The notes: generated by a model from the sequence alone, not told the origin. DNA of 64,000 nucleotides from Opitutaceae bacterium (GCA_028284385.1 JANQRT010000073.1:277428-341427); one strand, 5' to 3'; shown: positions 7,791 through 16,500, numbered from the stretch's first letter. Made by a program: numbers and translations.

Positions 7791-8774
7791 CTAGCCGAAG
7801 ACTTCTTTTCTCAGATCTCTAATGCAGGCTAAATCTTCCCAGTCGCTTCCCTGAAGGGGTCTTGGACCATCTCGTCTTTTTGCTCCGAAGCGATCTAAAT
7901 TTTCTTCGAAGAAGTTCTGCACGTATTCTTTCGAGCCCAGCACGGCTCCGTCAGTGAAATAGCGTACTCGACATCTGAGAGCCTCCTCTCTGCTGACCTT
8001 GCCGCCGGTGTTCATGATTTCCTTAGCTTTTACCGCGTCGATCTCCCGTCCCGGCTTCGATGCATCGTAGCTTTGGCCCTTTCCGAAGACGATCTGCCGG
8101 TAGCGAGACACGGAGGACTCCCAGGAACTTCTCTTGCTCATTAATCTGGCGATTCCTCGTCTGGCTGGTCTAAACCCACCCATTGCCTCGGCGTATCCGC
8201 AGAACCGGTACTTCGAGGGATCGTCTACGATTCCGGCTCGGACTGGATTGAGATCAATGTAGGCCGCCATGGTCATCAGGGCGAAAGGGTCGTCCTGCAC
8301 TAGCACGCTCTTGAATCTCTCCGCCCAGAGAGTGCCCGTTCGCCGATGCGACCGGTTGTACCAAATGGAGAAACGCTGCTTGAGCTCCTTCATGAACTGG
8401 GAGACGTCCCCCATGCGGGACAGGAGATTCGCTCTAAAGCGACTTCGAACGTCCGGATCCTGTTCCTTCAGCCCTATGGCGAAAACCTCCGCCTTGTCCT
8501 TCCCATAGATGCGTCTCACGCGCCTGATCAGCTCCTTGTCGGGCAGGGCCTTGGCGTTGCCCTCATGCGGCGTGCGGACCAGAATGTGAACATGGTTGCT
8601 CATGATGCAGTATGTTAGGACCTCGACCCCACAGAAGTCGGCCACCTTCCAGATCTGATTTCTCAGAACTTCCTTCTCTCGCTCTCCCTCTAGGAGGAAA
8701 GCGGCTCCTACGATGCGAGAGATGCAGTGGTAGACGGCGGGAGCACGGTCTATTTTGATACGTGGCTGCCTCAT
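7791..8774 (-). CDS. REP-associated tyrosine transposase (RAYT, Y1/HUH family)
   Basis: The 327-residue protein is a Y1 transposase of the IS200-like superfamily. The HUH metal-binding motif is seen as His61-Val-His63 in MSNHVHILV, and a helix with LKQRFSIWYNR (about 131-141) supplies Tyr139 as a candidate nucleophile. The conserved AERFKS and YIDLNPVRAG segments follow at about 151-180. A C-terminal extension of about 130 residues is typical of RAYTs rather than of IS200 itself. RAYTs process REP hairpins, usually without moving a classical insertion sequence. Here short hairpin and cloverleaf elements occur nearby, and a repeat at 8813-8847 lies just upstream of the start. The frame is intact. 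Confidence 0.88.
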   Translation of the reverse strand: MRQPRIKIDRAPAVYHCISRIVGAAFLLEGEREKEVLRNQIWKVADFCGVEVLTYCIMSNHVHILVRTPHEGNAKALPDKELIRRVRRIYGKDKAEVFAIGLKEQDPDVRSRFRANLLSRMGDVSQFMKELKQRFSIWYNRSHRRTGTLWAERFKSVLVQDDPFALMTMAAYIDLNPVRAGIVDDPSKYRFCGYAEAMGGFRPARRGIARLMSKRSSWESSVSRYRQIVFGKGQSYDASKPGREIDAVKAKEIMNTGGKVSREEALRCRVRYFTDGAVLGSKEYVQNFFEENLDRFGAKRRDGPRPLQGSDWEDLACIRDLRKEVFG

Positions 8775-8812
8775 GAATGAAGATGGAAAATGAATTGCAG
8801 GAAGAAGACTGT

Positions 8813-8847
8813 CAATCTAATAATTAGCCTGTCCCTTATTAAATGCC
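8813..8847. repeat. 35-bp repeat, copy 1 (upstream of the transposase)
   Basis: This sequence, containing AATTAGCCTGTCCCTTAT, matches 10149-10183 at 33 of 35 positions in the same orientation. Read on the minus strand it lies just upstream of the transposase gene; copy 2 lies just upstream of the minus-strand gene at 9679-10149. The pair therefore brackets a TPR gene and the secreted-protein gene. Confidence 0.8.
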
Positions 8848-8868
8848 ATAGGTGACGATTTTAGTGCT

Positions 8869-9624
8869 TTGGATGCCGAGAAAAGAGGTTACTTGGAATT
8901 CAGAGGCTTCGAAGACCCTTGGCTGGATGAAGTGATGTATTCAAATTTCGATACCTACCAGCTTTCTGTCTTAGCAGCTACTAAGTTGGAAACGGGCAAT
9001 CTTAGCCGGGCTTTGGATTTTCTCCTGCGCGCAGCCGAGCTCCAACCTAACGAGGCTTTTGTTTATCGGCAGTTAGGAAAGGCGTATCAGGAAATCCGTA
9101 ACCAAAGCAATGCCCGGCAATACCTTGAGAAAGCGGTGTCTTTAGACAATACCGATGCCGATTCATGGGTGGCTCTTATCGAGTTCCATCAATTTCGAGG
9201 GGACAAAGAAGCTGCAGAGAACTCGTTGAAGAGGGGATCAAAGCTCTGTCCTGATTCACCTTCCTTGAATCTCATGATGGCTAGACGAAACATGAGCCTA
9301 GGCCAGCATCATCTTGCGAAACCTTATCTACTCAAGGCCATTGATCAAGCCCCGCAAAATGTGTCGGCCCACATTGATCTCGCTGGTGCTAATTTCCGTC
9401 TCGGACTTCTAGATGAAGGTCGGCAATCGCTAGAAAACGCCTTGAGGGCCGAACCAAATCATCCCGTCGCCCTGATGGTTTACGCTCGTTTTGCGATTGG
9501 CGAACTTTCGAAAGATAAAGCTCTGGAGCTAACCACCCAAGTTCTGCAGCATCGCCGTATTTCTAGGCAAGACAAGGCCGAACTAAAGCAAATCTTCGAA
9601 ACGAAGTACGGCTATAAGCCGTGA
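8869..9624 (+). CDS. TPR protein, probably a 5'-truncated remnant
   Basis: The 251-residue reading frame consists almost wholly of tetratricopeptide repeats (about residues 28-240). Typical spacing is seen, for example ALDFLLRAAELQPNEAFVYRQLG and ARQYLEKAVSLDNTDADSW. TPRs form scaffolds for protein-protein contacts. The only candidate start is a TTG at 8869 or further upstream codons that run straight into the 35-bp repeat ending at 8847; no ribosome site is visible. It is also the only plus-strand gene in the island. I infer that the repeat or its associated event removed the 5' end of a larger TPR gene. It may no longer be expressed. Confidence 0.55.
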   Translation: MDAEKRGYLEFRGFEDPWLDEVMYSNFDTYQLSVLAATKLETGNLSRALDFLLRAAELQPNEAFVYRQLGKAYQEIRNQSNARQYLEKAVSLDNTDADSWVALIEFHQFRGDKEAAENSLKRGSKLCPDSPSLNLMMARRNMSLGQHHLAKPYLLKAIDQAPQNVSAHIDLAGANFRLGLLDEGRQSLENALRAEPNHPVALMVYARFAIGELSKDKALELTTQVLQHRRISRQDKAELKQIFETKYGYKP

Positions 9625-9678
9625 CATGACGGGGTGTAAGCGTAGCTGAGCGTTGGATATAGAGGAGAGTCCTATTGT

Positions 9679-10149
9679 TCACTGCCCCCTTTCGATCGTT
9701 TGGATTACCTGATTTCTAAACGGCAGATCCTTCTTCCCTACAACTGATGGATGCATACGGGTCAATGTGTTCTTCTCGTCGAAATAGAAACTCGCAAGGT
9801 AGTTATTTATCCAAAGTTCGCTATCCCCATTTTCATATTTCACGCTGGCGCCAAAAGTGAGAACGCGTTGACTGTCGTCCCATGAAAAAATGAAAGGCCC
9901 TGGATTCTTCGTAACTATTTCCAGCAGGCGTTTAACAATTTCATCCTTCGGGGTACCTTTGGGGTAAAGGCTGGATAGGTTGGAGCGAAAGCTTGCGTAG
10001 CCCCTTGGGGCGAGGTCGGGATCGACTCCGATCAGCTCAATAAAGGTGGCAAAGTCGCGAGTCCTTTTATCGATTTCATCTGGATCTGCAATGATATCAC
10101 CACTACAGAATATTGATAGAAAAATACATGCAATTAAACGTAGGTTCAC
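9679..10149 (-). CDS. Secreted protein of unknown function
   Basis: The 156-residue product starts with a Sec signal peptide (LIACIFLSIFCSGDIIA, cleavage near residue 21). A mature domain of about 135 residues follows, containing TFIELIGVDPDLAPRGYAS and YENGDSELWINNYLASFYF, with a beta-rich second half. No family is recognised. The start is a GTG at 10149 directly next to repeat copy 2, so the original upstream region may have been replaced. A degenerate version of the dispersed-repeat end (GCGTAGCTGAGCGTTGGATA, about 9639-9658) lies just past its stop. The base composition is more AT-rich than the flanking core genes, consistent with acquired DNA. Confidence 0.6.
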   Translation of the reverse strand: MNLRLIACIFLSIFCSGDIIADPDEIDKRTRDFATFIELIGVDPDLAPRGYASFRSNLSSLYPKGTPKDEIVKRLLEIVTKNPGPFIFSWDDSQRVLTFGASVKYENGDSELWINNYLASFYFDEKNTLTRMHPSVVGKKDLPFRNQVIQTIERGQ

Positions 10150-10183
10150 AATCCAATAATTAGCCTGTCCCTTATGAAATGCC
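10149..10183. repeat. 35-bp repeat, copy 2
   Basis: This matches 8813-8847 at 33 of 35 positions, in the same orientation. It begins at the first base of the GTG start codon of the secreted-protein gene (9679-10149). It may be a solitary end of a transposase-linked element. Confidence 0.8.
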
Positions 10184-10289
10184 TTCGACGCGAAGGCTAG
10201 CCAGTTCGCCCCTCCTGATTCCAGTCGAGCACAGCGTCTCGAGGATCGCCCGATCTCGCAGGCCTGACAGCTAGGTGCTTGCGGGAGGC

Positions 10290-10334
10290 TTCAACCCGAG
10301 GCCCCGACAGGGGCTGAAGTTGTTGCGGGTTGAA
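10290..10334. repeat. Nested inverted repeat between genes
   Basis: A perfect nine-base stem TTCAACCCG (10290-10298) pairs with CGGGTTGAA (10326-10334). It encloses a five-pair hairpin GCCCC/GGGGC (10301-10305 with 10310-10314, loop GACA). It lies 15 bases beyond the stop of the cREC gene and could terminate that operon, though no T-run follows on the minus strand. It also resembles the hairpin elements elsewhere in the window. Confidence 0.6.
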
Positions 10335-10349
10335 CGCGGAGTTGCGTAT

Positions 10350-10673
10350 TCAAATGTTGGATTGATTAATATTCGACTCCCTCTTTTCCATTAATTTTTG
10401 GATGGATTTAACACCTGCTTCCATCTTTTGCCTAGCAGATGCATTGGCTGAATGGATCCTGATCGTAGGAGGGATGAAGTTTCTATTAGCTACTGCTTCC
10501 TCTATCCATAAAATGACGTCGTAACCAGTTCCGTGACTGTCATCTCCTAAATCATGATCTAAGCTTATCTCATCTACATTTCCTTGCTTGAGCCATTCGA
10601 TCACTTCCTCAGGCCAGTGTACAAGAATCCAACCAGTCGGAGGTGTCCTAGCATCGTCAAGGAAAACTTTCAC
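10350..10673 (-). CDS. Cyclic-phosphate processing receiver (cREC) domain protein
   Basis: The 107-residue product resembles the receiver-like domain named cyclic-phosphate processing receiver (cREC). It has the N-terminal VFLDDARTPPTGW, the central ISLDHDLGDDSHGTGYDV and the later IPPTIRIHSANASARQKM. The two acidic clusters (LDDAR and DHDLGDD) and the HSAN motif are the conserved, likely metal- or phosphate-binding positions. The domain has been predicted to act on cyclic phosphates or related nucleotide products in conflict and RNA-repair contexts; its biochemistry is not firmly known. Translation begins at a GTG eight bases after the stop of the 84-aa gene, making it the third gene of the Rhs-Doc cassette. 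A role in immunity is possible but only inferred. Confidence 0.75.
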   Translation of the reverse strand: MKVFLDDARTPPTGWILVHWPEEVIEWLKQGNVDEISLDHDLGDDSHGTGYDVILWIEEAVANRNFIPPTIRIHSANASARQKMEAGVKSIQKLMEKRESNINQSNI

Positions 10674-10681
10674 AATAACAG

Positions 10682-10936
10682 CTATTCGATTAATTCTGCT
10701 TCTACGTATCTTCTTAGCACTTCTATTATGGAAGTTCGCAGGTTATCTCCGTCGGAACGAAGCATTTCGGGTTCCTTGCCAATGCGATTAATGAATACAG
10801 TATAGGCATTAGTTTTTCGTTCTCCGTCGGCTTTCAAAACGAATACGTCCCCACGATTTTTAACATAATCGATGCAGGGCAACAGATCTGCTAAATCGAC
10901 TAATTCATTTTCTATAATGTCGGTAATTTCTTTCAT
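10682..10936 (-). CDS. Small protein following the Rhs-Doc gene, candidate immunity protein
   Basis: The 84-residue acidic protein starts eight bases beyond the Rhs-Doc stop codon and ends eight bases before the cREC gene, so the three form a tight operon. It reads as helix-strand-strand-helix: MKEITDIIENELVDLADLL, then DVFVLKADGERKTNAYTVFI, then LRTSIIEVLRRYVEAELIE. No family is recognised, and it does not look like Phd, the usual Doc antitoxin. Position directly after a polymorphic-toxin tip is the standard place for an immunity gene; this is inference. The ATG at 10936 is preceded by a weak AGGC. Confidence 0.6.
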   Translation of the reverse strand: MKEITDIIENELVDLADLLPCIDYVKNRGDVFVLKADGERKTNAYTVFINRIGKEPEMLRSDGDNLRTSIIEVLRRYVEAELIE

Positions 10937-10944
10937 GAATCTGC

Positions 10945-12231
10945 CTATGGAAGTAAAGCTTTCGCAATTTCAGATACATCACTAAGTTCGCCTGTAGCAA
11001 CTCTTGTAGCAATATCCATTAATTGATCATCGGTGTGGTTTATGTTTAGTCCGGCTTTCTTGGCAAAAGACTTAAAAGCGTTTACTGCTGTTCTCTTATT
11101 TCCATTCACAAACATATGACCATGCGAGATTGATTGGAATATTGCAGCACCTTGTTCTGCTGCATTATCGTAGTAAGAAGCACTCTGCAAAGCAGTCAAT
11201 GGACTAGTATTCCCCATCAGTTTCCCGCCGCCATCAGTAGCTTTATTCAATGCTGTTATTTCGTCGGCAAATTTCGCAACATCGTCCAATGAGCCAAAGC
11301 CAGTCCAATTGAGAGGATCATCTGGATCAGCAATTAAAGCACTGAGCCCGATTAAATCCATTGCAAGCCTACCTATTGTTGTTGAAGCAAGATATGTATA
11401 ACTGACAGGTAAAGCAGAGACTAAGAGCAATCCGATGTCGCTCTTATTAAAAGTAGTATCTGTGTGCCAGCTATCGAAACCTACTATACTATCGTCATGC
11501 CCTACCTTTTTAATTACTGGAGCTGACATCTCGACTCTCGGTTGAGGTCCTATGGGCACTACATATCCATCGGATCCGCCTGGTCTGTTGACCGTATGCT
11601 CAGCAGCCCTCTTGCCTGACTCTATCCCCTCTCGCCATTTCTCGTAGTCAGGATTGCGAACCCAGCCATTGAATCGCCCATTGACCAGCTCGGGCAGCCA
11701 CTTGTCCCACGGGTCTCCTGGCACAACTTCCCTTTTTGGCTCCTCGCGCTCTGGATCATCATTCCTGCCCAGAAAGGGATCGAAGAGGAAGCCGGCGTCC
11801 GCTATGGCCGAGAGATCCTCTGGTCCCATGTCGTACATCCCCAGATAGTCGATATGATTGATCGGATCGTTGGCAAAAGCAGCATACAGATTCAAGCCAC
11901 CTTGTTCTTCAATCGGATCGCGATTGATAAATCGGCCTAGTGATGGACTGTAGTATCGGAAGCCGTAATACACGAGGCCAGTCTCGTCGTCGGTGTATTT
12001 GGTTGAGAACCTAAAGGGGTTCTTCTGGGCCATGGGGCCTTCGGCTCTGAGCAGTCTTCCGTAGGGGGAGTATTGACTGAAAAACCCGCCCTTGGGGCGC
12101 CCGGCTTTTGCAGCCCTTCGGGTCGTGTTGTCTTCGACAAACGATCCATCTTCGCTCTGCGGAGCTTCGTCATACGCGGCGGGAGAAAAGCTGCGCTTTC
12201 GAGAAGAGGGCTTGTCGACAAAGGCTACCAT
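10945..12231 (-). CDS. Orphan Rhs core tip with C-terminal Doc/Fic toxin domain
   Basis: The 428-residue frame has three parts. Residues 1-53 are low-complexity and match nothing in the full Rhs protein. Residues 54-133 are the end of an Rhs core (from YSPYGRLLRAEGP to NHIDYLGMY), identical at 76 of 80 positions to the full-length Rhs protein at 13553-19561. Residues 134-428 are a unique tip whose end carries a Doc/Fic motif HMFVNGNKRT at 372-381. Fic enzymes transfer AMP or phosphate to proteins such as EF-Tu. The usual acidic residue of the motif (HxFx[D/E]) is Asn here. No ribosome site precedes the ATG at 12231 and no signal peptide is present. It is best read as a displaced, possibly silent tip that recombination could attach to the full Rhs gene. 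Confidence 0.78.
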   Translation of the reverse strand: MVAFVDKPSSRKRSFSPAAYDEAPQSEDGSFVEDNTTRRAAKAGRPKGGFFSQYSPYGRLLRAEGPMAQKNPFRFSTKYTDDETGLVYYGFRYYSPSLGRFINRDPIEEQGGLNLYAAFANDPINHIDYLGMYDMGPEDLSAIADAGFLFDPFLGRNDDPEREEPKREVVPGDPWDKWLPELVNGRFNGWVRNPDYEKWREGIESGKRAAEHTVNRPGGSDGYVVPIGPQPRVEMSAPVIKKVGHDDSIVGFDSWHTDTTFNKSDIGLLLVSALPVSYTYLASTTIGRLAMDLIGLSALIADPDDPLNWTGFGSLDDVAKFADEITALNKATDGGGKLMGNTSPLTALQSASYYDNAAEQGAAIFQSISHGHMFVNGNKRTAVNAFKSFAKKAGLNINHTDDQLMDIATRVATGELSDVSEIAKALLP

Positions 12232-12657
12232 GGAGTCGGGAAATGAAACTGGCGGATTCGCGTTGCCTTCGCAAGAGCGTTTGCTTTGGGTTGTCGGGAC
12301 ATAGCCGAGTTGGTCGCGCGCCTTAACCCTTTTCGGTAGAGAGCTTTCGGGGACGAACCCCGTCAGGCATGCGAGGTTGGAGGGGACAGCGGATTGTAGT
12401 GGAGAGGTCTTTTCGTTGGCGTGTTCCGCCTACGCATGAAGCTACTGCGGGACAAGCTGGGGAGATAGGAAAGGGCGGCCAAAACGAGCTTAACGGACCA
12501 AGAAGCTGGCTCGTGCGTCTATTCCCGTAAATAGCCTGGCATTGCCACTGCTATTGGTTGGAGTATTCTGAATAAAATCAATCACCGACGCCCTTGCAAA
12601 GCTCCATCCAGAATCAAATTAAAGCGTAGTTGAATTTTGGGTATGAAAAGGAATTGA
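12232..12657. other. Intergenic stretch with repeat copy B
   Basis: No convincing coding sequence is seen between the orphan Rhs-Doc frame and the HEAT-repeat gene. The stretch next to 12232 reads as GC-richer, non-coding DNA with no detectable Rhs core. The part near 12587-12648 is the second copy of the 62-bp dispersed repeat. No promoter for the orphan gene could be identified. Confidence 0.5.
12587..12648. repeat. 62-bp dispersed repeat, copy B
   Basis: This is identical to copy A (6484-6545) except at three positions, all G in A and A in B. It is in the same orientation and ends ten bases before the 3' end of the HEAT-repeat gene. Confidence 0.85.
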
Positions 12658-13548
12658 CTACTGATTATTGATCTCTTTGTCTAATTTAGTCTTAAGCTGC
12701 TCTTGGATGATCTTGTTTGCTATACTTCTCGACATACTATCTGGACTATTTATTGAAAGCTCCTTGATAATTGGGATCGCCCATTGAATATCTCCGGATT
12801 GGAGATGCTCTATTGCTCTGAGTGCATTCCATCGCCTTCTATCAAGTGGATCCACCAGATTCGTTAATAAAATGTCTCGTACTTGATTCGAGTCTATCTG
12901 GTTTGTTAAAAGTACTTTTGCTAAGTGTATTCTAAAATATGGGCTTTCTTCTGATTTATTTAGGAGGCTTTTTAATTTTTCCAGGTTCGCTTCGGTGAGA
13001 AGTCCAATATTGGCAAGCGACTCTATGGCATGTTGTTTTGTTTCGGTCTCAGTGAACAAAGTATACACGAGTGCATTCTGGGCTCGATTAGCCTTAGGGC
13101 CAATTCTCCCAATAGTTTGTGCTGCAAAAAATGCGTCACTACCCTGGTTTGACTCGATTAGCAGTATCAATTTGTCAAGCAAGGGTAGTGCATATTCGCC
13201 GTAATTTAGTACCATCGAACCAGCACTGTGACGCACCGTTTCGTCGGCATGGAGAAGCAGATCTTTTGCTGCAACAATTGCTACTGGACCTATTTCATCT
13301 CTGAAATAGGGTGCAAGAAGGTTTAGGGCATGTAAAGCACCATGCAGCTTTACTGTATCGGATAACTCAAGACGTTTAAGTAGCTCTTGAACATATTGAA
13401 AGTTCTGTGTCTCGTGATAGAGTTGCCTTAATTCCCTGCTCGATAATTCCTTTAAGCTTAGATCGTTATTTGATTCAGTATGTGCTTTGCAGGAACAAAT
13501 GCATTGCAATGAGATCGCTATAAAAAGGCGTATTAACTTATTTATCAT
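12658..13548 (-). CDS. HEAT-repeat lipoprotein, candidate Rhs immunity protein
   Basis: The 296-residue product begins with a hydrophobic signal ending in Cys-rich CICSC, which could be a lipobox. The rest is made of helical HEAT-like repeats, for example VKLHGALHALNLLAPYF, VRHSAGSMVLNYGEYALPLL and RRWNALRAIEHLQSGDIQW. HEAT repeats build curved protein-binding surfaces. It starts only four bases after the stop of the 2002-residue Rhs protein, so it is cotranscribed with it. An exported or membrane-attached binding protein in this position is a plausible immunity protein against the Rhs tip; that function is inferred. The gene is visibly more AT-rich than the Rhs core, matching the composition of the tip beside it. 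Confidence 0.65.
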   Translation of the reverse strand: MINKLIRLFIAISLQCICSCKAHTESNNDLSLKELSSRELRQLYHETQNFQYVQELLKRLELSDTVKLHGALHALNLLAPYFRDEIGPVAIVAAKDLLLHADETVRHSAGSMVLNYGEYALPLLDKLILLIESNQGSDAFFAAQTIGRIGPKANRAQNALVYTLFTETETKQHAIESLANIGLLTEANLEKLKSLLNKSEESPYFRIHLAKVLLTNQIDSNQVRDILLTNLVDPLDRRRWNALRAIEHLQSGDIQWAIPIIKELSINSPDSMSRSIANKIIQEQLKTKLDKEINNQ

Positions 13549-13552
13549 TTAT

Positions 13553-16500
13553 CTACTCAAATGGAAATGGAACATTCGAAGGAGGAAGGATTGTTGCATG
13601 ATGAGAATCAACTCCAGGAAACTCTATTCCAAATGAATGGCCTAAGCCTTCAACTGTATCATAGAGATAGTCCTCCCAAATTTGCATTTGATCAATTTTG
13701 AAGCTAGATTCCAAAGCAGTCGCCTGAGGTAGTATTTGCTCATAACCTCGAGTTGTTATTGTAAACTGGGAGGGTGAATTTACTTCTACTCTCCATCCAC
13801 GGCGACCTACGAGGAAATGACCCTCTTGCGTTTCGCCAGTAACTGTCATCGTGTCATCATTTCTCGAGATTCCAACAGGAGATGATTTTTCAAATCCGGA
13901 CAATGGTAAGCCGGCAGCTTTACCTGGATTAGTTGGTTTGAAGAAAACGAATTTCCCATCAGGGCTTACGCTAGCATTTGCTAATCGATCCTCTCCATTG
14001 AAGAATCTAAACTCACTTATAGCTCTATAAGCTTCTTGAGCCGCCTCATCAGCTGTATCAGTGGACAAATTTATCTTTATAGAATGGCTAGTAAAGTGTG
14101 TGTCCGAATTTCCTAAACCGTTCCAGCGATTTAAGTTATCAACTCTATGGTTATTGTTTCTCAGTAAAGTTGGTCCTCCCATCGAGAAATCGGAGACACC
14201 GTTTGATGGAGAGGATACAGGAGTTGCAACCATTGGAGTAGGATCTGAACCACCACTTCCATTTCCTGACGAATCAGCGCCACTTGAATAATCCGGGGTG
14301 GTCTGGTCCACAAGCTGCCCGAGCAGGTATTGGTCTATGTTACTCATGATGGGAAGCGGGCCATCATCACCATCGTCGTCGGGCCACCAGACCTTGCTAT
14401 ACGGATCGTTCGGATCTAGTGGAATGGGAGCGCCAGGTTTGTATCCATTGTCGTAGACACCCCCCCAATTCCAATAGGGGGTTTGAGCCACGCCATCATC
14501 GTATAGCTCTTCGCAGAGGCCATAGACAGGATCCGAGCAATACATCCCCAACACATCTATATGATTGATCGGATCGTTGGCGAAGGCGGCGTAGAGGTTC
14601 AGCCCTCCTTGTTCTTCTACCGGATCTCTATTAATAAAACGGCCCAGGGATGGGTTGTAGTATCGGAATCCGTAATACACCAGGCCGGTTTCGTCGTCGG
14701 TGTATTTGGTGGAGAACCTAAAGGGGTTCTTCTTCGCCATCGGACCTTCTGCCCTCAGTAGTCTTCCGTATGGACTATATTCGTAGGCTGCAGCCAGAGA
14801 GCCGTCGGTCGCGTTGGTCAACGCCACCAGATTTCCATTGCCATCGTAGGAGGCGAGGTAGTCGGTTCCGGCCTCGGAGAGCATGAGGAGGCCTCCGACG
14901 CCTCCGGCCCCGGAGAGGGTTCCGGAGAGGTCCTTGCCCCAGGTGTAGGTGCGGATCACGGCGTCATTGTTAAGCCCGTCCAGCTCGGCAATCAAGTTAA
15001 AGCTGCTGGTGGCGTAGACGTACTTGGTGCGCGAAACCAAGGTCCAGGTGGAACTGACGTATTCGTAGACCTCCTTCTGCCAGCGACGCCCCATATAGTC
15101 ATAGTCGTAGTGCAGCCGCTTGCGGGGATCGGGATTAGCGGAGAAACTCTTTTCAGTCATCTCGATGACGCGATTCTCAGCGTCGTAGACGTAGGTCCAG
15201 CGGTAGTCGTCGGTGGGGTTGCCGTCGTTGTCCTGATTCCTACCGTAGCTAGAGCCCTTCTCGAATACACGGAAGGACTCGTTGGTGGTGCTGCCGCCTA
15301 GGGTAGAGGATACGGTGATTTGCGGATAGGGCAGATTGGAGCTCTCTCCTGAAATGTCCGCCGCTGCGTAAAAGTATTCGTCCTGGCGAGAGGCGCTGAC
15401 GCCGTTGGCGGTGACAGTGGCTGCCGCATCGTCGGCTCCTGAGACGTCGATCACGTTGTAGTTGCTCTTGCTGACGCTGCTCACGAAGTTCCCGGAGACG
15501 AGACCGAAGGTGGAAGTCACGCCATTGGCGACCTTTGAGCTGAGGTTGTCCGAGGTGTCGTAGTTGAAGGAGAACGACCTTCCGGGCAAGGCAGGCAGGG
15601 TGGCGTCGGGGTCGCTGCCTACGTAGGTGTTGGCGGAGAGCAATTCGTTCTTTGAACTGTAAGTGTACTTGTCGACTAGTCCACTGCCGCCATAGATGTC
15701 GTAGAGGGTGCCCGTCTTGACCACATCGGTTCGTCGCCCGAGCGAATCGTAGCGATAGTCAAACCCGGCTACGGTGGTAGAGCTGATCATATTGTCGACC
15801 GAGGCCAGCAAGTCACGATTAGGCTCGTAGGAATGGAGGCGGGCGAAGCCCGAAGAAAGCTGGTCGAGGCGGTCGACGAGATTGGAGTTGGCCAGGTAGC
15901 CGTAGTCGAAAGCTCGGTTTCCTGAACCGTTAATGGAACCAGTGATGGCATCCAATCTGCCAAAACCGTCGTAGCCGTAGGCGGTTTCATGATACAAGTC
16001 CGTGTTGTTGGAAGTGCCCAACTCGAAACCGGTGCCACGGCCAATCACGGACCCCGATGTCGCGTAAGTGGGGGTTATCTGCAAGTTGGATACATAGGGG
16101 ATGGGTTCCGAAAGGATCTGCCGCGTGGAGGAATCGATGGAAAGCACTCTCGATCCGGAACTGTCGCTTGCCGAAATCGTTCTGCCAGTCCGGTCTCGAC
16201 CGATTGAGACCGACGGAGTGCTGTCGGAATACGACAGGCTGGTCAGCAAGGGAGTATTCGAGTTGTGATATTCATAGCTGGTGGTTATTCCTCTTGGGCC
16301 GGTTTCCGAGTTGAGTTTCCTTGCCGAATTGTAGGTGAAGGTGGTCGTCTTGCCGTCGATGGTCTTGCTTTCCAGCAGACCGGTGGTCTCGTTGCGCTGC
16401 CAAGTGATATTGGAGCTTCCCGTTATCCCTGTCAGCTCTCCGTAGGTGTTGTAGGAATACGTTCTCGTATTAATGGTATCGCCGGAAACTTGGGTGACTT

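Noticed and set aside
6484..12648. Integron attC sites in the dispersed repeats
   Set aside because: GTTGAAT/GTTGGAT fits the GTTRRRY end of attC, and an imperfect inverted repeat is present. However, similarity continues about 18 bases beyond that point, most neighbouring genes face the opposite way from cassettes, and no integron integrase is in the window.
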